From Myrmaecium sp. VS I D KN 1 (Eukaryota > Ascomycota > Dothideomycetes > Valsariales > Valsariaceae): a stretch of 64,000 nt of DNA. The notes under the pieces were generated by a model that saw only the letters and a list, made by a program, of their open reading frames with translations, was not told the origin of the DNA and ran no database searches. The position numbers were made by a program, and so were the translations under genes. Every line of letters begins with the position of its first letter. The first letter of the stretch is position 1. Below are positions 1 to 11,800 of the stretch, one piece after another. The stretch spans positions 434,001 to 498,000 of the forward strand of contig JADQAV010000017.1 of the NCBI GenBank assembly GCA_019775845.1, given 5' to 3'.

Positions 1-215
1 TCGCCAGCTCCAGTCGGCCTTCTCGATCCCGAAGGCTGTGAGAGGATCCGTATGAGCGATCATCTGCTAGCCGGGGGCCATGTCGTGCAACGAAGCGAGG
101 GCGTTTACGAGAAAGCGCATGCGGCACGTTTCTACACAGGATCACGTCCTCCAATGCTTTGAGCGCGTTGAGGACGTAGTAATTTCCTGACACTTTAATA
201 AGAACGTCGGATCAC
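1..215 (-). pseudogene. possible broken gene fragment at the window edge
   Basis: On the minus strand a stretch around 200-136 reads like protein (SGNYYVLNALKALEDVIL). A second stretch, in another frame, starts at an ATG at 120-118 (MRFLVNALASLHDMAPG), meets a TAG, and then reads on in the same frame to the window edge as protein-like sequence (QMIAHTDPLTAFGIEKADW). The frame change and the in-frame stop suggest a decayed host gene whose remainder lies outside the window. I do not recognise the family. It could also be chance open sequence or a badly read intron boundary, so confidence is low. Confidence 0.22.
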
Positions 216-1030
216 ATTAGCCAGCAATTTGTGGTAAGGTTCGCTCCTTGACTGCTATTACTGTGTGTTGAGTGCGATGGCTTGAGCAGAGGCAGCGCGG
301 TGAGCGGATGGGGAAGGTGATGAGCGCGAGAGATGCACCTGCATCGATGTTCGGTCCTGGCCATGCTACACCGACATGGATGTGCTAGCGAGTCATGCGG
401 GGCAAGATGGTCGTCCGCCGTTGCGCGATAAGGTGGAGATGCGGCAGTTTGCAGGGGAAGCCGAGTGTATGTATCCGTAGAGTACAGTGTTGTAGTAAAT
501 AGGTAGGTACAAGTACAGAATACCTTACCCACCGGGAGAGCTGCTAGGTTTAGTCGTCGGTCCGTATATAAGGTGACAGAGCAGAAACCCTCTCTGCCTT
601 CTTCGCCTATCAGAAACCTACCAACTGCTCTGACCGCGCATCTCGCACGAACCCCATCATCCTCCCGTCCCACCGAAGTTGCTCGGCAGCCACCGCCATC
701 GAAGAAGAAGAAGACGTCACAAGCAAAGCACAAGCACAAGCCCAAGCCGAAAGCACAAGCGAGCCAGCCCACTCCTTGCCCAGAGTGCAAGCCCGACGTC
801 CGTGCCCCTCTTGCCCCGATAGTTATTGCCGTAGTGAGGTAGTGTAGGATTGGCGGATCGATACTTCAAGCTTCGCAGGAGAACTCTTCGTCAACTCACC
901 AATTGCACGACCACCACCCCTCCCGGATCTTTTCTGTCCTTCCATCGCGACACTCTGCGCCTCGCGACTGGCCTCGCACCGCATTTCCATGAGCCTGGTT
1001 CCCCGTTGACCTCGGGAGCTGGCGGTGGAC
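216..1030. promoter_or_regulatory. upstream region of the ABCC transporter gene
   Basis: No convincing gene is seen here. A TATA-like GTATATAAGG lies near 563-572, about 460 bp before the start codon. Pyrimidine-rich sequence follows at about 575-680 and 910-960. The small open frames in this stretch are low-complexity (Lys/Pro/Ala rich) and show no family resemblance. I take it as promoter and 5' leader. Confidence 0.4.
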
Positions 1031-4000
1031 ATGTTTGCACATTGCAAAGGGCCTCTGTGGCGGGTGGACGACTTCTCCCGGTGCTTTGAGCAAGAGTAAG
1101 CCGTCATCAGCGAGGTCCCCCCGCTCAACGCATCGTCCGCTAATGACCTCCTCAGTTACCTCCAGACATTATTCCCCCTGCTTACCTGTTTTTTATCTCT
1201 CACTGTTCTCGCCGCGCAGCTATATTTTTTCGCCAAGCGGGCTAAGCAACATGCTGGATACCAACCTCTAGACCAGCCGGGCCACATCTGGAGTCTGCCA
1301 ACCGGCAACCAACCGAGTAATGGCGCTCCAACGAACGGCGTCCATAGCGAGACCGAAGATGAATTCGAGCGCAACGAGGAGCTTGCGTTGACGGCCACCC
1401 GGCCTCACGCGGGCGTAACGGAGATACAAATCGATAGACCAAGAGGGGAATTTCTGCTGGTTGCACTGGAAGAGCTGGTTGTCGTGGGCCAACTGGGAGT
1501 TCATATCGCGGTGCTGGCGAGCCGTGCATGGGGAAACCGAGGGATTGCGGCTGCCGTCGCCGGAGTGATAATTTGGGCATATGTCACGGTTCTGGTATCT
1601 CTACGGCTTCTCCTGTCCAGCAATAGCAAGATCACATTCCCGACTCTCTGGTACCATACCGCAGCTATCTACTGCTTGATGTGGCTGTTCGAGGTTTTGA
1701 TATTCCGGTCCGCTCTCATCCATCCGATCTCCAAGCTCGCAGAAGACATGGTCATCATGGACTTCTCTCTTACCACATTCCTGGCGCTGGTTGCTCTGAC
1801 TTCGCGAAAAGGCAACAAACCAGTTCTCATGGAATATGAAGGAGATCTCAAGCCTGCGAAGGAACAAACTGCAAGTTTGCTGTCGATTGTGACCTTTACC
1901 TGGGTTGATCCGATCGTCTGGACCGGATTCAAGAAGACGTATGAGATGGCCGATGTATGGAATCTTGCTATCAAGGACAAGGCATCATACGTGCTCTCCG
2001 ATTACAGACAAGTCAAGAAAACCTCTAGCCTCGCCTTCCACTTACTGAAATACTTCAAGAGAGGCTTGATCCTTCAGGCTCTGTGGGCTGCGTTCTCTGG
2101 CTTCTTGACTTTTGCTCCTACTCTACTCCTGAAAGCCATTCTCGAGTACGTGGAAGACCCATACACGACCCCCAGGAATGCTGCCTGGTTCTATGTGATT
2201 CTGCTCTTCGTTTCTGGCTGCGCTGCTGCTCTCGCCGATGGCCAAGCATTATGGATCGGCCGCAAGATTTGCATCAGACTCCGTGCCATTATCATTGGAG
2301 AAATTTACGCCAAGGCACTGAAGCGTAGAGCGGCGGCAGGAGCAGACAAAGTGCTGGGAGAAAAGAAGAAGAGCGATGAACCGGAGCCTAAAGGTATCAA
2401 GAAGATGATGACCATCGGCCGCCGCAAGAAGAAAACGACGGAGAATGTCAAGCCAGAGGAAGGCAATGCGGCCGAAAGTTCCGACCAGGTTACCTCTGGC
2501 ACAATCATCAACCTGATGGCCGTTGACTCTTTCAAGGTCAGCGAAGTCTGCGCCTACCTTCACTTCCTATGGGCCAATACTCCTGTTCAAGTAGTTGTTG
2601 CTGTTGTGTTGCTCTACCGCATCCTAGGCAAGAGCTCCATCGCGGGAATCGGCATGATGATCATTCTCCTGCCCATCAATCTATTCATCTCCAAGAGGTT
2701 CGCAAGCCTTCAGAAGCAGATTCTGGCGGCCACTGATGCTCGTATCCACACCACCAATGAGGTCTTGAGCAATATCCGCATCATCAAATACTTTGCGTGG
2801 GAGCAGCGTTTCATGGCTACCGTGAACGAGAAACGTGCCCTGGAGCTGAAGCATCTGCGTCGCAGGTACATCCTATGGGCTGCCGCTGCAACAGTCTGGT
2901 CCGGTGCGCCGGTGCTCATCACTTTTCTGTCATTCTTCGTGTACACTGTCATCGAGGGCAAGGACTTGATCCCCTCGGTTGCCTTCACCGCGCTATCCTT
3001 GTTTCAAATCCTCAGGATTCCTCTAGATCAACTGGCCGACATGGTTGCCCACGTGCAGGAATCTAAGGTCTCGATCGATCGTATCGAAGAATACCTCAAT
3101 GAGCCGGAAACCGAGAAGTACAAACAACTCCAGTCTGATCAGCTCGACGATAAAGGCAATCCTTTGATCGGGTTCGAAAACGGCACTTTCAGTTGGGGAA
3201 CGCAGAATGCGGATGGTGAGGACGACTCATTCAAGCTCAGGGACCTCAGCATGAAGTTCCAAGTTGGTCAGGTGAATGTCATTGTCGGGCCTACTGGATC
3301 AGGGAAGACTTCTCTCTTGATGGCCCTTCTCGGCGAGATGAGCTTAGTCAAGGGCAAGGTCTTCTTGCCAGGAGGCAAGAGCCGCGAAGATGTTAAGCCG
3401 GATCCTCGAACCGGCTTGACTGAGACGGTTGCTTATTGTGCTCAGCAGCCGTGGCTGGTCAACGGTACAGTAAAGGAAAACATCGTGTTTGCCAGCGAAT
3501 GGGATTCACGGCGGTACAATGACGTGATCATCGCCTGCTCACTTCAGCGCGACCTGGAGATCCTCGATAACGGTGACAAGACCGTGGTTGGAGAGAAAGG
3601 TGTGACTCTCTCCGGCGGACAGAAACAACGTATTTCCCTCGCGCGGGCTCTCTACAGCAAAGCTCGGCACGTGTTACTGGACGATGTCCTGAGCGCTGTT
3701 GATGCGCATACCGCCAAGTGGATCTTCGACCAAGCGCTTCTGGGACCCTTGATGTACAACAGGACCTGTGTTCTCGTCACACATAACGTCGCTCTTTGCC
3801 TGCCCCATTCGGAGTTCGCGGTCGTTCTGGACAACGGAAGGGTTGTCGCTCAAGGGACTCCTGATGAGGTCATTGATTCAGGCAAGCTCGGCGAAGATGT
3901 TCCCCGGCCCAAGACAGTCTCTCGTGGCCCTTCGAGGATTGCATCTAGGGTGCCTTCGGATGTTGGTGGCGAAGAGGGACAAGCTGCTAACGGACATGCT

Positions 4001-6323
4001 AGCGCAGCTGACAAGCGAAAGAGCGTAATGTCGTTGGCCGATAACCAGGAGGAGGTAAAGGCTGTCGGCGGCGTGAAGCTGGCTATCATTGTTCTCTACC
4101 TCAAGGCCATGGGCTCCTGGTGGTATTGGGCTGGAGCCGGGGCAATCTTTGTTGCGCAGCAGATTTCTTCTGTGACTACCAACATATGGATCCGCGAATG
4201 GGCCAACGCATACGGCAAGCACGAGGTTAGCATTACTGGAGTGCGCAACATCTCCCCAGTGACGCATGTTGGAGGCATCAGCAGTTTGGGCAGTTGTCTG
4301 ACTAGTGGCACTTGCATCTGGAACATCCCCTTCTTCTCAAACTCAAGTGCTATTGATTCGGAAGTCTTCACTATGACTTCGCAGCACCGGGATGTCAACC
4401 CTTATTACTACCTTGGCATATATGCTGTTCTCGGCATAATCTTCATGGTCATTACCCTCGTTCGCGAAGGAGTGCTTTTTGGTGGTTCTTTGCACGCATC
4501 TCAGAAGATCCATCAACAACTCATGGAGTCGGTTACCCATGCTAAGTTCCGCTTCTTCGACTCCACTCCCCTTGGGCAGTTGATGAACAGGTTTTCCAAG
4601 GATATCGAGTCCGTGGACCAGGAGATTGCACCGGTAGCGGTTGGTGTCGTCCACTGCCTCGCTTCAATTCTTACTATCGTCATCTTGATCTCGGTTATCA
4701 CTCCTGGATTTTTGATTGCTGGTCTCTTCATCACCATCTTGTACTTCCTCATTGGAAGCTTCTACATCAACTCATCTAGAGACCTCAAGCGCTTGGAGTC
4801 TATCCAGCGCAGTCCACTCTACCAGCAGTTTGGTGAGACGCTTTCCGGCATGACCACCATTCGGGCCTATGGAGACGAGCGCCGCTTCATCCGCGAGAAT
4901 CTTCTGAAGATCAACACCCACAGCAGGCCCTTCATCTATCTTTGGGCAGCCAACCGATGGCTTGCGTTCCGTGTTGACGTGGTCGGGGCCCTTGTCTCGT
5001 TCTTCGCCGGTGTTTTCGTCGTGCTCAGTGTAGGTAAGATCGATGCTGGAGCAGCCGGATTAGCCATGACTTATGCCGTCACTTTCACCGAGAACGTGCT
5101 CTGGTTTGTCCGTCTTTACTCCGCCAACGAACAGAACATGAACTCTGTCGAGCGTATCAAAGAGTACCTTGACGTGGAGCAAGAAGCCCCTCCTATCATA
5201 CCAGAGAATCGGCCGCCTCCAAACTGGCCAAGCAAGGGCGCTGTGGAGTTCATCAACTACAGCACCCGTTATCGGGTCGATTTCGATCGCGTGCTGAAGA
5301 ACATCACCTTCAAAATCGCGCCTGGCGAGAAGGTTGGCGTCGTTGGACGGACGGGTGCCGGAAAGAGTTCGCTGGCACTTGCGCTGTTTAGAGCCCTAGA
5401 GGCGGAAGAGGGCAAGATCATTGTCGATGAGATTGACATTGGGTTGATCGGTTTGCAGGATTTGCGAGAGAACATTGTGATGGTGCCACAAGGTATGTCA
5501 TACTTGATTATCATGAGAGCTGCTTCGAAAGCTGACTGGTCGCGTAGATCCTACTCTCTTCACTGGGACCGTCCGCAGCAACCTCGATCCCTTCGGTCTC
5601 TTCACCGATGAGGAAATCTTCACTGCTCTCCGTCGGGTGCAACTGATTGGAGCTGCTTCTTCCACCTCAAGCTCTGTTGGTCCTAGCACACCCGAGGCGG
5701 CGACGAGCCCGAACCCCATGGAGCTGGCCACTTCTCCCAACGCTGCTGTCCTCGGCAGCAGTTATGGCGTTGTTGGTGCCACCACTCACCCAGCCAGCAT
5801 CCTCCCGAATACCCAGTTCGACAACCCGGAAACGGCCGAACAACCCGCTGTTACCATTCAAGATAGCTCCGTCGCTTCTGCTGCGCCGAACGACTCGGCC
5901 GAGAACAAGAACCCCTTCAAGTCGCTCTCTTCGCCCATCACCGAGTCAGGAAGCAACCTCTCGCAAGGCCAGCGGCAGCTACTCTGCCTGGCCCGCGCGC
6001 TGCTCAAGAACCCCAAGGTGCTCCTCATGGACGAAGCGACGGCGTCGATCGATTACGCGACCGACGCGAAGATTCAGGAGACGATCCGTGAGATCCGGAA
6101 CACGACAATCACGATTGCGCACCGGCTACAGACGATCATTGACTACGATAAGGTTCTCGTGCTGGACAAGGGCGAGGTGGTCGAGTATGGCCACCCGTGG
6201 GAGCTGCTACGGAAGGAGGAGGGTACGTTCCGAGGAATGTGCCAGACGAGCGGGGAGCTGGAAAACCTCGAGAAGGAGGCGAAGAAGGCGTGGGATGCGA
6301 AGAAGTTGGTGGATGATGAGTAG
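1031..6323 (+). CDS. ABCC-type full-size ABC transporter (Ybt1/Vmr1-like)
   Basis: Exons 1031-1095, 1156-5492 and 5548-6323 give 1725 residues. The first exon is short and starts MFAHCKGPLWRVDDFSRCFE; it joins a hydrophobic TMD0 through a 60-bp intron, so the true start lies well upstream of the long second-exon reading frame. The order is TMD0, TMD1 with a Lys-rich cytosolic insert (about 424-467), NBD1 (Walker A GPTGSGKTS near 733, LSGGQ near 840, Walker B LLDDVLS near 863), TMD2, and NBD2 (Walker A GRTGAGKSS near 1420, LSQGQ near 1602, LLMDEATAS near 1627). The aspartate in place of the catalytic glutamate in NBD1 is usual for ABCC, where only the second site hydrolyses well. A Ser/Thr/Pro-rich insert of about 100 residues sits between Q-loop and signature of NBD2. 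Known relatives are vacuolar exporters of bile acids, conjugates and drugs; substrate and membrane here are inferred only. Confidence 0.93.
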
Positions 6324-6906
6324 CAAGCATGCCCCATTAGCAGTGGGGGGAAACTCGATACGTGACCTTGACAATGTCTGTGATGGCTCTTATTTCTTCC
6401 GGGTTTTTTTCTTTTTGCTATGCTAGGCTATGCTATGGTACGCTATGCTTAGATGGGTGGCTGTTCGTGTATCATTTATGTCTTTCATTGCTTTTTCTTT
6501 TTCTGCTCGTGGATCATCCACCAAATTAAAGAAGGAGGGAGACGAGAGTTTCGAGTGCGTTTGCTCAGTGCATTTCTATCCGTACTTGCGGTTTTTTCTT
6601 TTCTTTGCTTTCGGTAGATAATAATAGTAGGTATGTACATATATATATACGTTCATGGCTATCATCAATTCTTTCGATTCTGGGCTTTGAGTACGTCGTT
6701 GGCTTTTCTGGTCTTGATGGAAATGCCTTTTTGAAGCTGATTATGTAGGCAAGGTGGATTTTTCTCTTCGCTGGTGCTTTGCTCCTGGCTGTGCGGCTTC
6801 ATACCTACTACCTACGGAGTACCACCAAGCTTGTGAATATCCACTAGTGGGAACCGGGTCGGGGATGCTCGCTTCGGTGCCGATGGGGTGGAGGGGCTTG
6901 GAAGGG

Positions 6907-7140
6907 CACGCGGTTTGCCAAACAACGCGGCCACCGGACGCGAAAACCCATCGTATCTTATTAGATTACTCTACCTATTCTATCCATATACAGCTCTATA
7001 TTTTAATTCTTTTATATCTATATAAAAGAGGACAGCCGAATCTATTTACTTAAATTTTATTCGAGTTTAGTAGCTGTTCTGAAGCTCAAATGCTCGAATT
7101 ACCGGTTACTGTACGGCCGCGTTTTTTTGCAAACCGCGTG
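6907..7140. mobile_element. MITE (short non-autonomous DNA transposon) with terminal inverted repeats
   Basis: The ends CACGCGGTTTGC (6907-6918) and GCAAACCGCGTG (7129-7140) are exact inverted repeats. The match extends imperfectly inward for about 25 bp, including ACGCGGCC on the left against GGCCGCGT on the right. Both ends are flanked by GAAGGG (6901-6906 and 7141-7146), and counting the outer TG the shared string is the 8-mer TGGAAGGG, so a 6- or 8-bp target duplication is possible. The core (about 6955-7100) is clearly AT-rich against its surroundings, and there is no coding capacity. An 8-bp duplication would suggest hAT; the superfamily is otherwise undetermined. The intact ends and flanks suggest a fairly recent insertion. 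Confidence 0.75.
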
Positions 7141-8689
7141 GAAGGGGTAGGTGAATGGGTGGGGCTATGTGAATGTGTTTGTGTTCCCCCTTTTTTTTTC
7201 TACTCTCTGTTTTCTCCAAGTTCTCTATTGTATAGTGCTCTTTTGACTTTTCTTTGTTTTTTTTTTGGGCACAGAGGGGTCACTGTTCCCGCAAAGGAGA
7301 TCAACCGTCGTCGTCGTCAACACTCCTTCCACTTGAACGCCCATAATATAAAAAAAAGCATGATTCATCGTATTGTCAATCCTTCGAATTAATTTACTCC
7401 TAGGCCGGGGGGAGCGATGGAAGGGAAAGGATCCTTCCATCATTCTCTTCTAGTTTTTACTTAAGCTCCGCCTCCGTTCCGTCCGACGTGATGGATGTGA
7501 ACAATCACGATGGCGGTGATTGGATGCTTTTCCTTTCTGAGACTCCGGGGTTGTCTGCTAACTACTAGGCAGCGATGATTGTGATTCATGACTCGTGCAG
7601 TAGTATCTACAGATGGAATTTACTGGAGATCACAGCGCGCCAAAGGGAGAGGGACACGCAATGATGCGACGGTAGGAGGTCGAAGGCGGGATGCTAAAGG
7701 CCAAAGCATGGAGCGGCGTCCCCGAGATGGAACATGGCACGTGCTTGGAACGGAGCAGGAGGAGGAGGAGGAGGACTTTCAGGGAAACGGAGGGACGGGG
7801 GAACGGAGGATCGGGATACCGCTGTCTCCGTGGCCCCGGTCGCGGACGGTCACTGGTGAGGTGAAACCCGATTCGAAGACCGACCGCCCCCCTTCCCCCC
7901 CCCGCGCCTCAGGCTTTCCGTCGGGTGGGTGGTTGGCTCTCTCCCCGGCCGGTGGCCCAAACTTCGTTACCGAGCGGGGGCGTCTCTCATCTCTTTCAGG
8001 GTCTTTTTTTGGTTGTTGTTTTGGTGGAGACGACTTTTGTCCGTTCCATGTAGTACCTACCTATGGATTGGCCTGTATAGGATTCACAGTACACGATTTA
8101 GTGGCTTTTAGTTTGGCATTGCCTTACGTTCCAAGCTGCGGCCATCATCTCCGCGCCCGCGCGCGGTGTCGGAGAGCGGAAAAAGGAGGGTGCTGCTATC
8201 TCCGCCTCTCCAGCTCTCTCCAGGCTCTCTTCATGCCATCCAACCGCCACCGACCCCGTTAACTTAACTTAGTTATCATTCGTTTATAGTCGTCCAATTC
8301 GCCCCTCGTCGCCCGCAGGCAGCAAGTATTTAGTTGACTAAGTACCTACCTAGGGACTATCTCAGTCGTTTGTGAACCGCTGGCTACCTAGGCTGTTGTC
8401 GCACGCACGAGCAATTCTGGAACCCTTCTTTGGCCCCGTCAAGGTGTGATCTACCTACCTTACTAAATACATTTACCCTGCGGCCCGCCCTTGAGTCCAC
8501 CTCCCGCTTAGGATCGAAGCCGTCGTATTCGCAAACCGGTACCGTTCCTTCACCCGAACCCGAGCCCGCATCATTCTTTACCTAGACCTCACCCGCCCTT
8601 TCTTTTGCTCTTCCTCTTTCACTTTCTCTCTACTACCTACCTCTTTACGCTTCTTGTAACCTTCTCGGTCCAACCTCTCCTACCGGGAT

Positions 8690-8706
8690 CCCCCCTATAT
8701 AATCAG
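8690..8706 (+). promoter_or_regulatory. TATA-like element upstream of the ABCB transporter
   Basis: CCCTATATAATC lies about 180 bp before the ATG at 8883, a normal distance for a fungal TATA box followed by a pyrimidine-rich leader. This is a sequence match only; no start site is known. Confidence 0.4.
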
Positions 8707-8882
8707 AGGTCCCTGTCTGTGGCCGTTCCTGTACGGACCCCAGCCTCATCGGGCCTGCTTGCTGCCCCTCGCCGCTGATCACCCTCAGGCCTGGGACGAC
8801 CACCAAGGCTGACGCAACTGGCTGCCGGACGAGCAAATTCCGTAAAACTCTCTCGACCGTCCCTTCCAGCGTTCTGCCCAGC

Positions 8883-11800
8883 ATGAGCGCGGAGAAGGAC
8901 GACGTCGCAAGGGACGCGCACGCGCTAGACTCCGGAGCCCCTGAGCGCAACTCCGGCTCCGCTCACGGCACGGCCGATACCGAAAAGCTCAGCGAAGGTA
9001 CTTCGACGAACTTCGAGAAAGCGGAGATCGCGACCACCGGCCAGGCTCCCGCTGCGATCAACGGCGGCGTTGCGTTGGCGAAGGTGGACTCGCGGGTCGT
9101 CAAGCTCGAAGAGCAGCATGAGGACCCCCTCGACGCTCTGCCGGAGCATGAGCGCCAGATCTTGAAGCGCCAGTTGGACACGCCTGAAGTCAAGATTAAC
9201 TTTTTCTCTCTCTACCGATATGCCACGCGTACCGATCTCATCATCATTTATATCTCTGCGTTTTGCGCCCTCGCTGCCGGCGCCATGCTGCCGCTCATGA
9301 CGGTACGTGCCAGGACTTCGACGCTGCTAGCATCTCGGTTTCGTGGCCGAGTACTTCCACCTTTCCAGATCCCCTTGCTAATCATCCTAACAGGTCATCT
9401 TTGGTCAACTCGGTGGCACTTTCCAGTCGCTTTTCCAGGGAACCATAAGCAACGACAAGTTCCAGCACCAGCTGTCCGAGTACACGCTTTACTTCGTCTA
9501 CCTTGCCATCGCCGAATTCGTCACCGTCTATATCTTCATGGTCGGTTTCATGTACACCGGCGACCACATCTCCGCCAAGATTCGGGAACATTACCTCGCC
9601 GCCATCCTCCGCCAGAACATCGGCTTCTTCGACAAACTCGGCGCCGGAGAGATCACCACGAGGATCACCGCCGACTCCAATCTCGTCCAGGATGGGATGG
9701 GGGACAAGGTCGGTCTCACCTTGAACGCCCTCGCGACCTTCTTCGCCGCGTTCATTATCGGATTCGTCCGGTTCTGGAAGCTCACCCTCATCCTCTGCTC
9801 CACCGTCGTCGCGATTACGGTCACCATGGGCGGCGGTTCGAGATTCATCGTGAAGTTCAACAAGGCCTCGCTTGTCTCTTACGGTGAAGGTGGCACCGTG
9901 GTCGAAGAAGTCCTCAGTTCTATCAGAAATGCTACCGCTTTCAACACGCAAGATAAGCTTGCACGCCAGTACGATGCGCATTTGGCTGTTGCTGAGAAGT
10001 GGGGGTTGAAGATGAAGAGCGTCCTTGCCGTCATGCTAGCTGGTATGATGACCTTCATCTTCCTCAACTATGTTCGTGGCAATCCTTTCTCCCCCTTTCT
10101 CCAATTTCCGTTCACTAACCCTGGGTATAGGCGCTATCTTTCTGGATGGGCTCTCGCTTCCTTGTCGATGGTGAAGTGACTCTCAGCGAGATCCTGACTG
10201 TTCTGCTTGCCATCATCATCGGCGCTTTCTCCCTGGGCCATGTTGGTCCTTGGGTGCAGGCCTTCTCCACTGCTACCGCCGCTGCCACCAAGATCTACAG
10301 CACCATCGACCGTGTCTCTCCCATCGACCCGCAATCCGACGAGGGAGTGAGGCTCGACAAGGTTGAGGGCAACATCGAGCTGCGGCACGTCAAGCACATC
10401 TATCCTTCTCGGCCTGAAGTCGTGGTGATGCAAGACGTGAGTCTCTTCATCCCGGCAGGAAAGACGACGGCGTTGGTGGGCGAGTCTGGATCTGGCAAGA
10501 GTACCATCGTCGGCCTCGTAGAGCGGTTTTACGACCCTGTCGGCGGCGCGGTCCTCCTCGATGGCGTTGACGTCAGTGGAATCAATCTCCGTTTTCTCCG
10601 TCAGCACATCTCGCTCGTCCAGCAGGAGCCTGTTTTGTTCGCCACCACTATTTTCGAAAATATTCGCCATGGTCTGATCGGCACTCCTTACGAGAAGCTT
10701 AGCCGTGAAGAGGCCAGAGAGATGATTTACGAGGCTGCCAGAGAGGCCAACGCTCACGACTTCATCAGCGCGCTTCCAGAAGGCTACGAGACGAATGTCG
10801 GCGAACGCGGCTTCCTCCTTTCCGGAGGCCAGAAGCAAAGAATCGCCATCGCGCGTGCCATTGTCAGCGACCCGAAGATCCTCCTCCTTGATGAAGCAAC
10901 GTCTGCCTTGGATACTAAGAGTGAGGGTGTCGTCCAGGCCGCACTTGACAAAGCTGCGGAAGGTCGTACTACCATTGTTATTGCCCACCGTCTGTCAACC
11001 ATCAAGAACGCCGACAACATCGTTGTCATGTCGCGGGGCAAGATCGTGGAACAGGGTGTCCACGATGACCTGCTTGAGAGACGCGGCGCGTATTATAACC
11101 TTGTCAATGCCCAGAGGATCGCGGCTGCCACCGAGAGTCAAGCTGCAGACCACGTTGAGCCGATAGAGGAGCAAGAGAAGGATTTCCAGGAAACCGAAAA
11201 GGTTGTCCCGGAAGCCGACCCAGAGGACCTCACCATCGGCGACAAACTGAACCGTACCACAACCTCCAAGTCTGTGTCCAGCATCGCTCTTCAGAAGAAG
11301 AAGCCAAAAGAAGAGCCGAAATACTCGCTGTGGGAACTGATGATGGTCGTCTGGAGCTTCAACAAGAAGGAATGGAAGCTCATGCTTGTCGGCCTGTTCT
11401 GGTCCATCATCGCTGGTGGTGGTAATCCGGTGCAAGCCATCTTCTTCGCCAAAAACTTGGTCGCGCTCTCCCTTCCCGCCAGCGAGTACCACAAGCTTCG
11501 TCACGATGTCAACTTCTGGAGCGGGATGTATGTCATGCTGGCCTTCTCCCAGCTCATCTCGTGGGCCGGCCAAGGTATGGCCTTTGCCTACTGCTCCGAG
11601 AAGTTGATCCACCGTGCCCGCGATCAGGCTTTCAGGACCATGCTGCGTCAGGACATCGGCTTCTTTGACCGGGAAGAGAACAGCGCCGGTGCTCTGACGT
11701 CTTTCTTGTCCACCGAGGTCACTCACTTGGCCGGTCTCAGCGGGTCCACCCTCGGCACCATCCTCGTGGTGACGACGACCCTGATCGCTTCCATCAGCAT

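Larger units (their letters stand above)
6324..8882. other. 2.5-kb intergenic region between the two ABC transporter genes
   Basis: No gene is seen. It begins with the 3' end of the ABCC gene (T-rich, with a run of GCTATG-like units at about 6418-6450), carries the MITE at 6907-7140, and ends as the leader of the ABCB gene. The last 900 bp are rich in C and T and contain several TACCTACCT motifs (about 8051, 8341, 8451 and 8631) and a TATA-like CCTATATAATC at about 8693-8703. The longer open frames here are Arg/Gly/Ser-rich and look like chance. Confidence 0.6.

Noticed and set aside
573-842. Lys/Pro-rich open frame upstream of the ABCC gene
   Set aside because: Low complexity, no family resemblance, and overlapped by an equally long frame on the other strand.
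7588-8262. 224-codon open frame before the ABCB gene
   Set aside because: Arg/Gly/Ser-rich, runs through a promoter-like region with pyrimidine tracts and TACCTACCT motifs, and has no recognisable domain.
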